Shown here in pieces: positions 28,113 to 36,140 of a DNA stretch of 64,000 bases. Where the stretch lies: positions 496,001-560,000 of the forward strand of contig NZ_CP098806.1 of NCBI RefSeq assembly GCF_023822005.2, read 5' to 3'. Below the pieces are notes generated by a model that was given only the letters and a program-made list of their open reading frames with translations, was not told where the DNA came from and did no database searches. This stretch comes from Dyadobacter fanqingshengii (GTDB taxonomy: Bacteria > Bacteroidota > Bacteroidia > Cytophagales > Spirosomataceae). The position numbers were made by a program, and so were the translations under genes. Each line of letters begins with the position of its first letter. The first letter of the stretch is position 1.

Positions 28113-28895
28113 TTAATGACAGCAGGAACCAGTGTCTTTTTTGAAATCATCGTACTTATCATGATGGCGCATCCAGTCCATTGTACTATCCTCGTTTCTT
28201 CCTTTTGGCGTCAGATCCAGGTAATTATGAGCACCGATCAGGATGTCGCCGGCGCGTGAATAGCTGGAATACGTGTGATAAATGTTCCCCAATTCGTCTT
28301 TGAAAAACACACTCGTTCCTGGTGATTCCGTCCCTTCATCATTTATTTGGTTCCGGTAATTGTAATACACTTCACCATTATCAATTTGCTCTTGGGTAAA
28401 AGAAACAAAATAGTCATAATTGAAGTCGCTGCCGAAGGACGAGGCCCATTTGAATTTCCACTCCATGCGGTTTTTAAATGGAAGCAATTCCTGCAAAGGA
28501 GCACGGGAAACGACTACCACGGAAACGTCGTGGTGCGCCAAGTGCAGATTAGCGCCATCTATATGATCAGCCAGGAAAGAGCAACCCGGGCAGCCTTCTT
28601 TCCAGCCCGGGGCAAACATGAAATGATAAATGATCAGCTGGCTTTTTCCGCCGAAGAGGTCTGATAATGTTTCCTTGCCCTGCTCGCTTTCAAATGAATA
28701 TAATTTGTCTACCTTCACCCACGGCAGCTGGCGGCGCTTACGGGCCAGCTCGTCATTAAGGCGGGTAAGCTCCTTTTCTTTTTTGAGCAGTTCTTTGCGT
28801 TCTTCGATCCATTCCTGCTGCGAGACAATGCGATGGTGCTCAGTGCTTTCGGCTGAAATTGCGTCCATCATTTCATTTTGTTTTTCCATGTCCAT
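28113..28895 (-). CDS. DUF899-family thioredoxin-like protein
   Basis: 260 residues from the ATG at 28895; an upstream in-frame TTG (28922) and an ATG at 28889 are alternatives. Family marks are the helical start (EWIEERKELLKKEKELTRLN), the LPWVKVDKLYSFE segment and the EGCPGCSFLADH motif with two Cys in a thioredoxin-fold position. It ends with a Cys-Cys-His. DUF899 proteins are predicted redox or peroxiredoxin-like enzymes of unknown substrate. No signal peptide. Confidence 0.88.
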   Translation of the reverse strand: MDMEKQNEMMDAISAESTEHHRIVSQQEWIEERKELLKKEKELTRLNDELARKRRQLPWVKVDKLYSFESEQGKETLSDLFGGKSQLIIYHFMFAPGWKEGCPGCSFLADHIDGANLHLAHHDVSVVVVSRAPLQELLPFKNRMEWKFKWASSFGSDFNYDYFVSFTQEQIDNGEVYYNYRNQINDEGTESPGTSVFFKDELGNIYHTYSSYSRAGDILIGAHNYLDLTPKGRNEDSTMDWMRHHDKYDDFKKDTGSCCH

Positions 28896-29017
28896 GTTAT
28901 TGATGTTTACAAACTTCCCCAATAATTTTGTAAAACAAGCTGTGTAAAAACGCCGGATTTAGGGGGTGTTTGAGACAGAATGTTCAAATTTCTTAGCCAA
29001 ACTCAATTTACCTTGTC

Positions 29018-30001
29018 ATGAAAAAAATTGCACTTGTTGTACATGAAGACGCCGTATTATCATCCATTTCCTGTGTTTTAGACCTGTTCGCAGGCACGAA
29101 CCAGATCCTTGCCACCGCGGGTAAACCGGCAGCATTTGAGGTTGAACTGGTCGGCGAAAGATCCGACAACATCCGCCTCGAGGGGCATACCCAACTTGTT
29201 GCGCTCAAAACATTTGAGGAGGTAAGCGACGCAGACCTGATCATAGCAACGGCTTTTCTGGGCGATGTGGAGAACTTGCTATCCAAAAATCAAGCAGCAA
29301 TTGCGTGGATAAAAGAAATGAGCGGAAAAGGTGTGGAAGTGGCCAGCTTGTGCGTAGGAAGCTATTTTCTGGCCGAGGCAGGCTTGTTATCAGGTAAAAC
29401 GTGCACATCGCACTGGATGGCTATTGATGACATGAAAAAAAGATATCCGGATGCGGAGGTGCTTTCAGACATGGTGCTGACCGATCATGAAGGGGTTTAC
29501 ACGAGCGGAGGCGCTTTTTCCTCATTGAATTTAATTCTTTATCTGATCGAGAAGTTTTGTGGTCGCGCGGTCTGCATTCCGGTAAGTAAAATGTTTTCCA
29601 TTGACATGGATCGGGTAAGTCAAGCTCACTTTGCGGTGTTCAAAGGGCAGCGCAGGCACGAAGACGAAGTGATCCTGAAAGCGCAAACCTACATTGAGCA
29701 AAATTATCACACGCAGATTTCCATAGACCAGGTGGCTGACCAAACGCATATGAGTAAAAGGAATTTTATACGGAGATTTAAATCAGCTACGCAAAATACA
29801 CCATTGGAATATATTCAGCGCGTGAAAATAGAGTCTGCGAAAAAGGCCCTGGAAAGCAGCTCGCAGGATATTGCCAATGTAATGTACGATTCGGGATACA
29901 ATGATATGAAGACTTTTCGCGGCGTATTCAAAAGGATCACAGGACTCACACCTCAGGATTACAGGAAAAAATACAGCCGCTCGGGCGCGATTGCAGCCTG
30001 A
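29018..30001 (+). CDS. GlxA-type transcriptional regulator (DJ-1/PfpI domain plus AraC HTH)
   Basis: 327 residues. Residues 1-190 form a DJ-1/PfpI class I amidotransferase-like domain with the elbow Cys112 (ASLCVGSYFLAEAG), without a full catalytic triad evident. Residues about 225-325 are an AraC/XylS DNA-binding domain (ISIDQVADQTHMSKRNFIRR, IANVMYDSGYNDMKTFRGVF). Such proteins activate amine or stress genes in other bacteria (family knowledge). It is divergent from the DUF899 gene, which may be a target. Confidence 0.93.
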   Translation: MKKIALVVHEDAVLSSISCVLDLFAGTNQILATAGKPAAFEVELVGERSDNIRLEGHTQLVALKTFEEVSDADLIIATAFLGDVENLLSKNQAAIAWIKEMSGKGVEVASLCVGSYFLAEAGLLSGKTCTSHWMAIDDMKKRYPDAEVLSDMVLTDHEGVYTSGGAFSSLNLILYLIEKFCGRAVCIPVSKMFSIDMDRVSQAHFAVFKGQRRHEDEVILKAQTYIEQNYHTQISIDQVADQTHMSKRNFIRRFKSATQNTPLEYIQRVKIESAKKALESSSQDIANVMYDSGYNDMKTFRGVFKRITGLTPQDYRKKYSRSGAIAA

Positions 30002-30116
30002 TTTTCAGCAGGTTTTAATAAATATGAAGACTGGCATGCGGTTCTGGTACGATTCTTTTTAATTAATCTTTATAATATCATATAACTGTAAAGATTCATC
30101 ACTAAAACCAATTGTC

Positions 30117-30698
30117 ATGAAAGCTATTAAATTAAATATATTAGCAATCGCATTATTAGGATCAACAGCCGTGTTCGCTCAAACGACCACGCCTTCGAGC
30201 AGCTCTTCGTCAAGCAGCACGCCGTCCAGCACAACGCAACCGTCGACCACGCCGGGAAGCTCAACGCAACCGAAAACAGTTCCTGGAAGCACCACCCAAC
30301 CATCAACTTTACCGGGAGCTACCCAGCCGGGTTCGACAACACAGCCGGGTTCTACGACAACAACCCAGCCATCGACGACCACGCCAAGTTCAACAACTAG
30401 GCCATCGTCAATCCCGCCGGGAACTGTGCCTGACAGAACTACTCAGCCATCGAGCACTGTGCCAAGTTCGACTACACAGCCATCGACAACTGTACCAGGA
30501 AGCACAACGCAGCCATCATCGAACACAACGCCTAACAGCAATGTGCCGGCTTCAAGCATTCCAAACAATACAACACAACCTTCAACTGTGCCGCAGAGTA
30601 CTACTATCCCATCATCAACAGTGCCGGGAAGTGCTACAACGCCATCATCAACAGTTCCAGGTAGCAGCACTTCAAAACCATCAACTCCTCGGAAATAA
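30117..30698 (+). CDS. Exported Ser/Thr/Pro-rich low-complexity protein
   Basis: 193 residues. A signal peptide (ending VFAQ, residue 22) is followed by about 170 residues made almost only of Ser, Thr, Pro, Gln, Gly and Val, in imperfect units like TTQPSTTPGS. Such a chain should be disordered and is a good target for O-glycosylation, which Bacteroidota carry out on exported proteins. The DNA repeat is coding, not a CRISPR or satellite. Terminator follows. Confidence 0.8.
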   Translation: MKAIKLNILAIALLGSTAVFAQTTTPSSSSSSSSTPSSTTQPSTTPGSSTQPKTVPGSTTQPSTLPGATQPGSTTQPGSTTTTQPSTTTPSSTTRPSSIPPGTVPDRTTQPSSTVPSSTTQPSTTVPGSTTQPSSNTTPNSNVPASSIPNNTTQPSTVPQSTTIPSSTVPGSATTPSSTVPGSSTSKPSTPRK

Positions 30699-30728
30699 TA
30701 ACTGAGTAAAGTTAGGTTTTGAAACATG

Positions 30729-30760
30729 AACAGCCCGCCAATCGGTGGGCTGTTTTGTTG
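30729..30760 (+). terminator. Rho-independent terminator
   Basis: AACAGCCC pairs with GGGCTGTT, followed by TTGTTG, 30 bases after the Ser/Thr/Pro-rich gene. Confidence 0.85.
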
Positions 30761-30815
30761 GATAGCGATTGTGGTATGGGAATTATAACTGAGTAACGTA
30801 AAAACAAACACAGAT

Positions 30816-31010
30816 ATGCCAAATATAGAAAATAGGGATCCTTCGGGATCGGTCAAAGCCGGAGTTACATTGTCTGTAACCAATGCATCGTCGGAAGACG
30901 AGGCGATTCTTGCCGTTGAAAATTATTTGAGAGTAAATAAAGGTGAAGCACTGGAAATGTCACTACCTGAAAAAGGGGAGGATGGAAGTTATATAGTCAA
31001 GTTGCAGTAA
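30816..31010 (+). CDS. Small hypothetical protein, 64 aa
   Basis: Acidic with an alternating pattern (GVTLSVTNASSEDEAILAVE, then NYLRVNKGEALEM and YIVKLQ) that suggests a small alpha/beta domain. No signal peptide. No family recognised. A hairpin spans its stop codon. Confidence 0.5.
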   Translation: MPNIENRDPSGSVKAGVTLSVTNASSEDEAILAVENYLRVNKGEALEMSLPEKGEDGSYIVKLQ

Positions 31011-31027
31011 CTTGACTTCCCCAGTTT
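30995..31027 (+). terminator. Hairpin across the stop codon, terminator-like
   Basis: AGTCAAGTT pairs with AACTTGACT around GCAGT, followed by TCCCCAGTTTTT. It includes the stop of the 64-aa gene. Confidence 0.55.
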
Positions 31028-31057
31028 TTGCTTTATGATCATATTATTGTCCTGTCT

Positions 31058-31089
31058 CACATTGAACCCGTTTCAATGTGTAGACTTTT
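31058..31089 (+). terminator. Second hairpin, terminator-like
   Basis: CACATTGAA pairs with TTCAATGTG around CCCGT, followed by TAGACTTTTT. It lies between the 64-aa gene and the M1 peptidase gene. Confidence 0.55.
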
Positions 31090-31224
31090 TCACCACTATA
31101 CCGTAAAAAAATCCATACAGTCGCCTGGGTAAATGGATTTTAGTTGTTCGAGTAATTTTATTCATATTCGTAGGAAGGTTGCTAAGCATATTACAAATAA
31201 TTAGACAAACCAAACCTGCTGAAT

Positions 31225-33468
31225 ATGAGATTGTTTCTACCCGTTCTCTTTCTTATTATTAGTAATGTCTGCCAGGCGCAGCAAGCGGACAGCAAAAACA
31301 CTGAAATTGAGGAAATCGCTGACGTTGAGCAAAAACGTTTTCAACGCAGGATGACCGCAGGTGATTTGAATGCACGAACAGCAGCGTCACAGAATTTCAA
31401 TGTAACTTATTATCGTTGTGAGTGGGATGTGGATCCGGCCATTCGCTATATTAAAGGTAAGGTAACAACGCATTTCGTCATGACAGCGTCCGGCAATTCC
31501 CTTGTGCTGGATCTTGCTAATGAGCACACGGTCAGCTCAGTAACAAGAAATAATGTTGCTTTATCATTTGTTCATAGCAATAATCTGCTTACCATTTCTT
31601 TTCAGTCGCCGCTTGCCAGTGGGGCAAAGGATTCTATTAGCGTCATTTACGAAGGTGTTCCGCCGACTGCTTTCGGCCCGTTTGCAACCGCCACACACGG
31701 ACCCAACCAGGACCCTACCATGTGGACGGTTAGTGAGCCGTATGGTGCCAGGGACTGGTGGCCTTGCAAGAACGGGCTGGACGATAAAGCCGATTCCATA
31801 GACGTCTATCTGAAACACCCGGCCAATTATAAAGGCGCTTCCAATGGTATTTTGCAGTCCGAAACCGCCGTTGCAAACTCAAAAGTCGTTACGTATTGGA
31901 AGCATCGTTATCCCATCGCAAGCTATCTGGTTTGTCTTGCAGTTTCTAATTATAATGTGCTGAACAACAGCGTAGTGATCGGTGGCACAACGATTCCGAT
32001 GCAAACTTACTGTTATCCCGAAAACCAGGCCGTATTCGCGGCCGGTGCGCAGAATGCGATGAATGCAATGGTCCAATTCAGCAATTTATTAGGCGACTAT
32101 CCATTCAAGAAGGAAAAATACGGACATGTCCAATTTGCATTTGGCGGCGGCATGGAGCACCAAACCTGCTCTTTCATGGTCAATATGAGCGAAAATCTGA
32201 TCGCACATGAACTGGCGCATCAGTGGTTCGGGGATAAAATTACATGCGGAAATTGGGAAGATATCTGGCTTAATGAGGGGTTTGCAACCCATATGGCCAG
32301 CATTTACATTGAAAACATGACGCCAGCCAATGCCGCTGTTTACCGAAATGCACAGATAAATGCCGTCACCGCGCAGCCGGACGGATCGGTGTGGGTGGAT
32401 AATGTGAATGATCCAAACCGCATTTTCAACCAGCGGTTAAGCTATTACAAGGGCTCACATTTGCTTTATATGCTTCGCTGGATATTGAGTGATGCCGTAT
32501 TTTTTACAGCCATTAAAAACAATTTGCAGGACCCCGCACTCGCATATGGGTTTGCCACAACGGCTCAACTCAAAAGTCATTTAGAAGCTGCAAGCGGCAA
32601 AGATTTGACCTACTTTTTTAATCAGTGGTTCACTGGTCAAGGTTATCCTTCATACAAAGTAGAGTGGTTTACGGAGAATGATCAGGTTCAGGTCAAACTG
32701 GATCAGACGACGTCTCATGCATCTGTAAACTTCTTCGAACTCCCTGTGCCGCTGCTTTTCGAAAATACCGGAACCGGCCAAAAGAAGCTTGTTGTGCTGA
32801 ATAATGTTGCTAATGGCCAGACATTTCTCGAACCTCTTGGATTTACGCCTAATCAGGTGACTTTTGATCCTGAAAAGTGGCTTATCAGTAAGAATAACAA
32901 TGTTGTTCAAGTCTCTGATCCGCTGCCGGTCACATTTGAGTCCGTAAAGATGCAGTGTTCGGGAGACCAGCCGCAAGTCGTTTGGACCACGTCAGAAGAA
33001 ATAAATGCCGGTTATTTTGAAATTCAAAATAGTGTTGACGCGGTCAACTGGTCGGTTATCGGTTCTGTTGATGCTGCTGGAAACAGTGCACATTTGAAAC
33101 ATTATACATACACGGATATCGGGCTTGCAAAGGGGCAATATTACAGGATTCTTGAACATGATGTGGATGGTCAAACCCAGCAATCAAGCATTGTTCGGAA
33201 CACTTGTGAAAATTTGCAAAAATCAGATCTCATCGTTTCGCCAAACCCGGTGGAAAGTGAATTATTTTTCAAAACCACGGATGCTGCACCAGGTGCAAGA
33301 ACAGTTTCGATCTATAATTCAGACGGACATCTGGCATTGGCAGAGCAAATCTCTTCACTCCATGCAGGCTCAATTCATGTTTCCAAATTAGCGCGCGGAA
33401 TTTACATTTTGCAGCTGGAAGATACCGGGGCGAAAATGATAAAGGCAGTCCGGTTTTTTAAGGAATAG
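31225..33468 (+). CDS. Secreted M1-family zinc metallopeptidase with T9SS sorting domain
   Basis: 747 residues. Signal peptide ends at CQAQQ (about 20). The M1 signature is complete: exopeptidase-type GGMEH (308-312), zinc ligands His328 and His332 in HELAHQW, and Glu351 (NEGFATH). A beta domain follows, with a C-terminal T9SS type A sorting domain (about 670-747: VSPNPVESEL, GIYILQLEDTG, KAVRFFKE) that routes the enzyme through the outer membrane. It should be an aminopeptidase on the cell surface or released. Substrates are extracellular peptides (inference). Confidence 0.94.
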   Translation: MRLFLPVLFLIISNVCQAQQADSKNTEIEEIADVEQKRFQRRMTAGDLNARTAASQNFNVTYYRCEWDVDPAIRYIKGKVTTHFVMTASGNSLVLDLANEHTVSSVTRNNVALSFVHSNNLLTISFQSPLASGAKDSISVIYEGVPPTAFGPFATATHGPNQDPTMWTVSEPYGARDWWPCKNGLDDKADSIDVYLKHPANYKGASNGILQSETAVANSKVVTYWKHRYPIASYLVCLAVSNYNVLNNSVVIGGTTIPMQTYCYPENQAVFAAGAQNAMNAMVQFSNLLGDYPFKKEKYGHVQFAFGGGMEHQTCSFMVNMSENLIAHELAHQWFGDKITCGNWEDIWLNEGFATHMASIYIENMTPANAAVYRNAQINAVTAQPDGSVWVDNVNDPNRIFNQRLSYYKGSHLLYMLRWILSDAVFFTAIKNNLQDPALAYGFATTAQLKSHLEAASGKDLTYFFNQWFTGQGYPSYKVEWFTENDQVQVKLDQTTSHASVNFFELPVPLLFENTGTGQKKLVVLNNVANGQTFLEPLGFTPNQVTFDPEKWLISKNNNVVQVSDPLPVTFESVKMQCSGDQPQVVWTTSEEINAGYFEIQNSVDAVNWSVIGSVDAAGNSAHLKHYTYTDIGLAKGQYYRILEHDVDGQTQQSSIVRNTCENLQKSDLIVSPNPVESELFFKTTDAAPGARTVSIYNSDGHLALAEQISSLHAGSIHVSKLARGIYILQLEDTGAKMIKAVRFFKE

Positions 33469-33523
33469 GCAGATGGCGTGATTTTTTACCAACATTCATC
33501 CATAACCGACCGATAAAACAAGG

Positions 33524-34393
33524 ATGAAGCCGATACTGAAAATCACATTAATACTGGCATTTTTGAGTACTAACTTGCTGGCGCAGAAGATTGTTTTTAT
33601 CGCCGGGCCAGATAGCCACGGCAAAGGAGAGCACGAACACCATGGTGGCAGCACATTACTCGTCAAAGCGATGAATGAAGGACTGCCCGGTGCTAATGCT
33701 GTACTGGTCCAAAACGGATGGCCAAAAGACAGCACGATTTTAAATGATGCGGCTGCCATCGTTATTTATGCCGATGGCGGCGGGGATCATTTGTTGATGC
33801 CACATCTGGCTGAGATCGATCGGTTGACGAAGAAAGGTGTAGGGCTGGTTATGCTGCATTTTTCACTGGAAGTGCCGGAAGGAAAGGTTGGGAATCATTT
33901 TAAAGATTGGATAGGCGGGTATTTTGAGATCAACTGGTCTGTTAATCCGGTTTGGGAAGCTGCTTTTTCCAGTTTCCCCGATCATCCGATTGCCAGTGGT
34001 GTTAAGCCGTTTTCTATACAAGACGAATGGTATTACCACATGCGATTTGCAGACAATATGAAAAACATTACGCCCATTTTACAAGCGCTCCCGCCGGAAT
34101 CCACATTGAAAGGAAAGGATGGAACGCATTCAAATAATCCCGCCGTGCGGGAAGCGGTGCTCACCAAAAAACAATTGCAGCCCGTCGCGTGGGCGTTAGA
34201 GCGTCCGGACGGAGGGCGCGGATTTGGTTTTTCGGGCGGTCATATGCATAAAAACTGGGGCAATGATAATTTCAGAAAAGTCGTCCTCAACGCCATCGCC
34301 TGGACCGCCAAAGCCCAAATCCCAAAAGAAGGAATCCCGTCCACAACCCCAACCGAAGCTGAGTTGAACGCGCTGACGAAGAAGGTGGAGTAA
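33524..34393 (+). CDS. Exported ThuA-domain protein
   Basis: 289 residues with a signal peptide (cleavage after LLAQ, residue 20). The ThuA/class I amidotransferase-like fold is recognised from KIVFIAGPDSHGKGEHEHH near the start, GVGLVMLHFSLE, the DEWYYHMRF segment and GRGFGFSGGHMHKNW. ThuA proteins are linked to trehalose or sugar use, but exported planctomycete and Bacteroidota members are of unknown activity. Independent of the trehalose-synthase gene 10 kb away. Confidence 0.85.
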   Translation: MKPILKITLILAFLSTNLLAQKIVFIAGPDSHGKGEHEHHGGSTLLVKAMNEGLPGANAVLVQNGWPKDSTILNDAAAIVIYADGGGDHLLMPHLAEIDRLTKKGVGLVMLHFSLEVPEGKVGNHFKDWIGGYFEINWSVNPVWEAAFSSFPDHPIASGVKPFSIQDEWYYHMRFADNMKNITPILQALPPESTLKGKDGTHSNNPAVREAVLTKKQLQPVAWALERPDGGRGFGFSGGHMHKNWGNDNFRKVVLNAIAWTAKAQIPKEGIPSTTPTEAELNALTKKVE

Positions 34394-34469
34394 TGGTAAT
34401 GGTCTCAGATTTCCACCATTTTCAACAAAGAATAAAAAAATCTTGTTATTCATTCTTCTTTAACTTTAC

Positions 34470-34489
34470 TTTGTCTATCAAATTAGTAG
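34470..34489 (+). promoter_or_regulatory. Copy 1 of a 20-nt palindromic motif, probable promoter/operator
   Basis: CTTTGTCTATCAAATTAGTAG-type sequence, here positions 34470-34489; its core is an imperfect palindrome CTAnnAAATTnnTAG. The same 20 bases with one change occur at 38596-38615. Each is preceded by a TTnCTTTG-like -7 element, so the palindrome would lie on the transcription start. Both copies sit before sulfur-related genes. Confidence 0.6.
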
Positions 34490-34551
34490 GGTTCTTTCTT
34501 GTTAACCACCAGCAAGAGGGACAGCAGAAACATTATTAACCTATAAAAACG

Positions 34552-34644
34552 ATGAATTCAAATTCTTCGAACATGGTAACTACGTCCATGGTGGTCAATT
34601 CTGAATATCTTCCGCGCTTCGCAACATGCTGTTGTTGCCACTAA
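34552..34644 (+). CDS. Putative leader peptide ending in four cysteines
   Basis: A 30-codon ORF starting 62 bases after the palindromic motif. It ends RFATCCCCH, with the four Cys codons TGC TGT TGT TGC directly before His and the stop. Too short and too biased to be a normal protein; it fits a cysteine-sensing leader that stalls ribosomes when charged Cys-tRNA is scarce, as known for poly-Cys leaders in mycobacteria. ACATGCT in the Cys-codon region (34624-34630) is complementary to AGCATGT (34689-34695) just before the downstream start, a possible switch. Confidence 0.6.
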   Translation: MNSNSSNMVTTSMVVNSEYLPRFATCCCCH

Positions 34645-34718
34645 AGTATTAAGCAAAAACCAGTATTTCTTCCAAAAACCATGCGCCGAGCATGTCCCAT
34701 CATCACTCTTATATTATT

Positions 34719-35651
34719 ATGAGAAGTATTAACACATTACTTGTAGCCACGGGTATGTCCCTGGCAATCAGTCAGTCGGTATTTTCACAGACGGCAAATC
34801 CCAATGAAGTTGTCATTACCGGCGTGCGGTTCGCTTATCCTTTGGTGGAGAAATGGATCGGGGATTATAAAGCTGCTAATCCGCAGGCGCAGATTCGCAT
34901 TGAAACCAGAACGGTAACGGACCCGGCAAAATACGACCTGCTCATTGAAGCCTACGAACAGGAAAAAGAAGTGAAGGAAACGCGCGAATACATTTCAATC
35001 GCCCGTTATGCGTTGTTTCCCATCGCCAATGCAAAGTCAGCGTTTGCGAAAGCCTATGTGGAGAAAGGATTGAATGAGAAGACTTACAAGCAAATCTTCT
35101 TTCACGATATTTACGCAGAAAAGGACAAAACACTAGATACGCCATACACTGTTTACACCCGCTTGCAAAAAGCCGGAGCACCGATCACATTCGCGAAATA
35201 TTTCGGCTATGAGCAAAAGGATATCAAGGGCAAAACCATTGCAGGTGCGGATGAACACTTGATCAAGGCATTATTGAAAGATGAAACCGGAATAACTTAT
35301 ACAATCCCGGGACTTGCCTTTGACCTCACAACCCGTAAGCCAGCTGAGGGAATCGCGCTGATCCCGGTTGACCTGGATGGCAATGGCAGGATTTCGAAAG
35401 AAGAAAAATCACTTGAAAACCTGGATCAGGTGCTGGCCAGCGTAGACAACGACAAGATCAAAAATGTGCCGATCGAATACATTCACCTTTCCATTGACAG
35501 GCATAACGCAAATCCTGAGGCTAAGAAATTTCTCTTATGGGTGGCAGAAAATGCGCAGAAAGATTTACAGCAGTTCGGCTATCTGAAACCGGACCCAAAA
35601 CGCCTGCAAGAAGAAAAACAGAAAATCGAAAGATTCGCAGCTGTGAAATAA
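34719..35651 (+). CDS. Exported PstS-like periplasmic binding protein
   Basis: 310 residues from the ATG at 34719; an in-frame ATG 27 bases upstream would put SHHHSYII before a good signal peptide. Signal peptide ends SVFSQ (about residue 22). The body resembles phosphate-type solute-binding proteins (VVITGVRFAYPLVEKWIGDY at the start, YISIARYALFPIAN, TPYTVYTRL). It contains a calcium-loop-like DLDGNGRISKEE (about 228-239). Its leader context suggests expression under sulfur limitation, so the ligand may be a sulfur compound (inference). No permease follows. Confidence 0.78.
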   Translation: MRSINTLLVATGMSLAISQSVFSQTANPNEVVITGVRFAYPLVEKWIGDYKAANPQAQIRIETRTVTDPAKYDLLIEAYEQEKEVKETREYISIARYALFPIANAKSAFAKAYVEKGLNEKTYKQIFFHDIYAEKDKTLDTPYTVYTRLQKAGAPITFAKYFGYEQKDIKGKTIAGADEHLIKALLKDETGITYTIPGLAFDLTTRKPAEGIALIPVDLDGNGRISKEEKSLENLDQVLASVDNDKIKNVPIEYIHLSIDRHNANPEAKKFLLWVAENAQKDLQQFGYLKPDPKRLQEEKQKIERFAAVK

Positions 35652-35730
35652 CAACCGGCTTAAATAAGTATCCTTCCGCGTATATATACATTTGGAAGGA
35701 GCCGTGAAAACCACTCAAATTCGGGCGTAA

Positions 35731-36038
35731 AAATCGCCAAACCAAAACGCGATCATAGATTCAAATTTAGAACGGACTGTAAATCTGTTGGATATTTACC
35801 CAACTCTGGCGGAATTGTGTAATTTGCCCGCCAAAATGAGTTGGAAGGAAACAGCATTGGGCCGTGTTTAAAAAATCCTTCAGCGGCCCGGGAACATCCT
35901 TCGGTGACAACTCACGGTTTTGGAAACCATGCAGTACGCTCAGAAAAGTGGCGTTATATACGCTGTAATGATGGTTCCGAGGAGTTATATGATCACGAAT
36001 ATGATCCGCAGGAGCTCAGTAATCTGGCGAAGGATTAA
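35731..36038 (+). pseudogene. Remnant of a sulfatase gene (C-terminal part, frameshifted)
   Basis: Two adjacent frames read like the end of the intact sulfatase next door. The first (from about 35764) gives LERTVNLLDIYPTLAELC, matching GRTVELLDIYPTLAELC there; it stops at 35868. The second (to 36038) gives LKNPSAAREHP, VRSEKWRYIRC and ELYDHEYDPQELSNLAKD, matching ALLKNPDA, VRTERFRYTEW and ELYDHQKDPNEFTNLAKE. The N-terminal two thirds with the active site are missing. This is an older sulfatase copy that decayed by deletion and frameshift. Confidence 0.88.
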
Positions 36039-36140
36039 AAATATTCAGCCGATAAAAGCAAACTGGCAAAATCATTGCCTTGTATCATTACAAAAGAAGC
36101 CCCGACCGTGAAGGAGGGACAAGGATAAATCCCATAACTA

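Noticed and set aside
30179..30690. Dense short repeats that could suggest a CRISPR array or satellite
   Set aside because: Unit length and spacing are irregular, there are no unique spacers, and the plus strand reads as one Ser/Thr/Pro-rich protein with a signal peptide.
35671..35700. TCCTTCC/GGAAGGA hairpin as terminator of the PstS-like gene
   Set aside because: The loop is long and no T-run follows, so I do not list it as a terminator.
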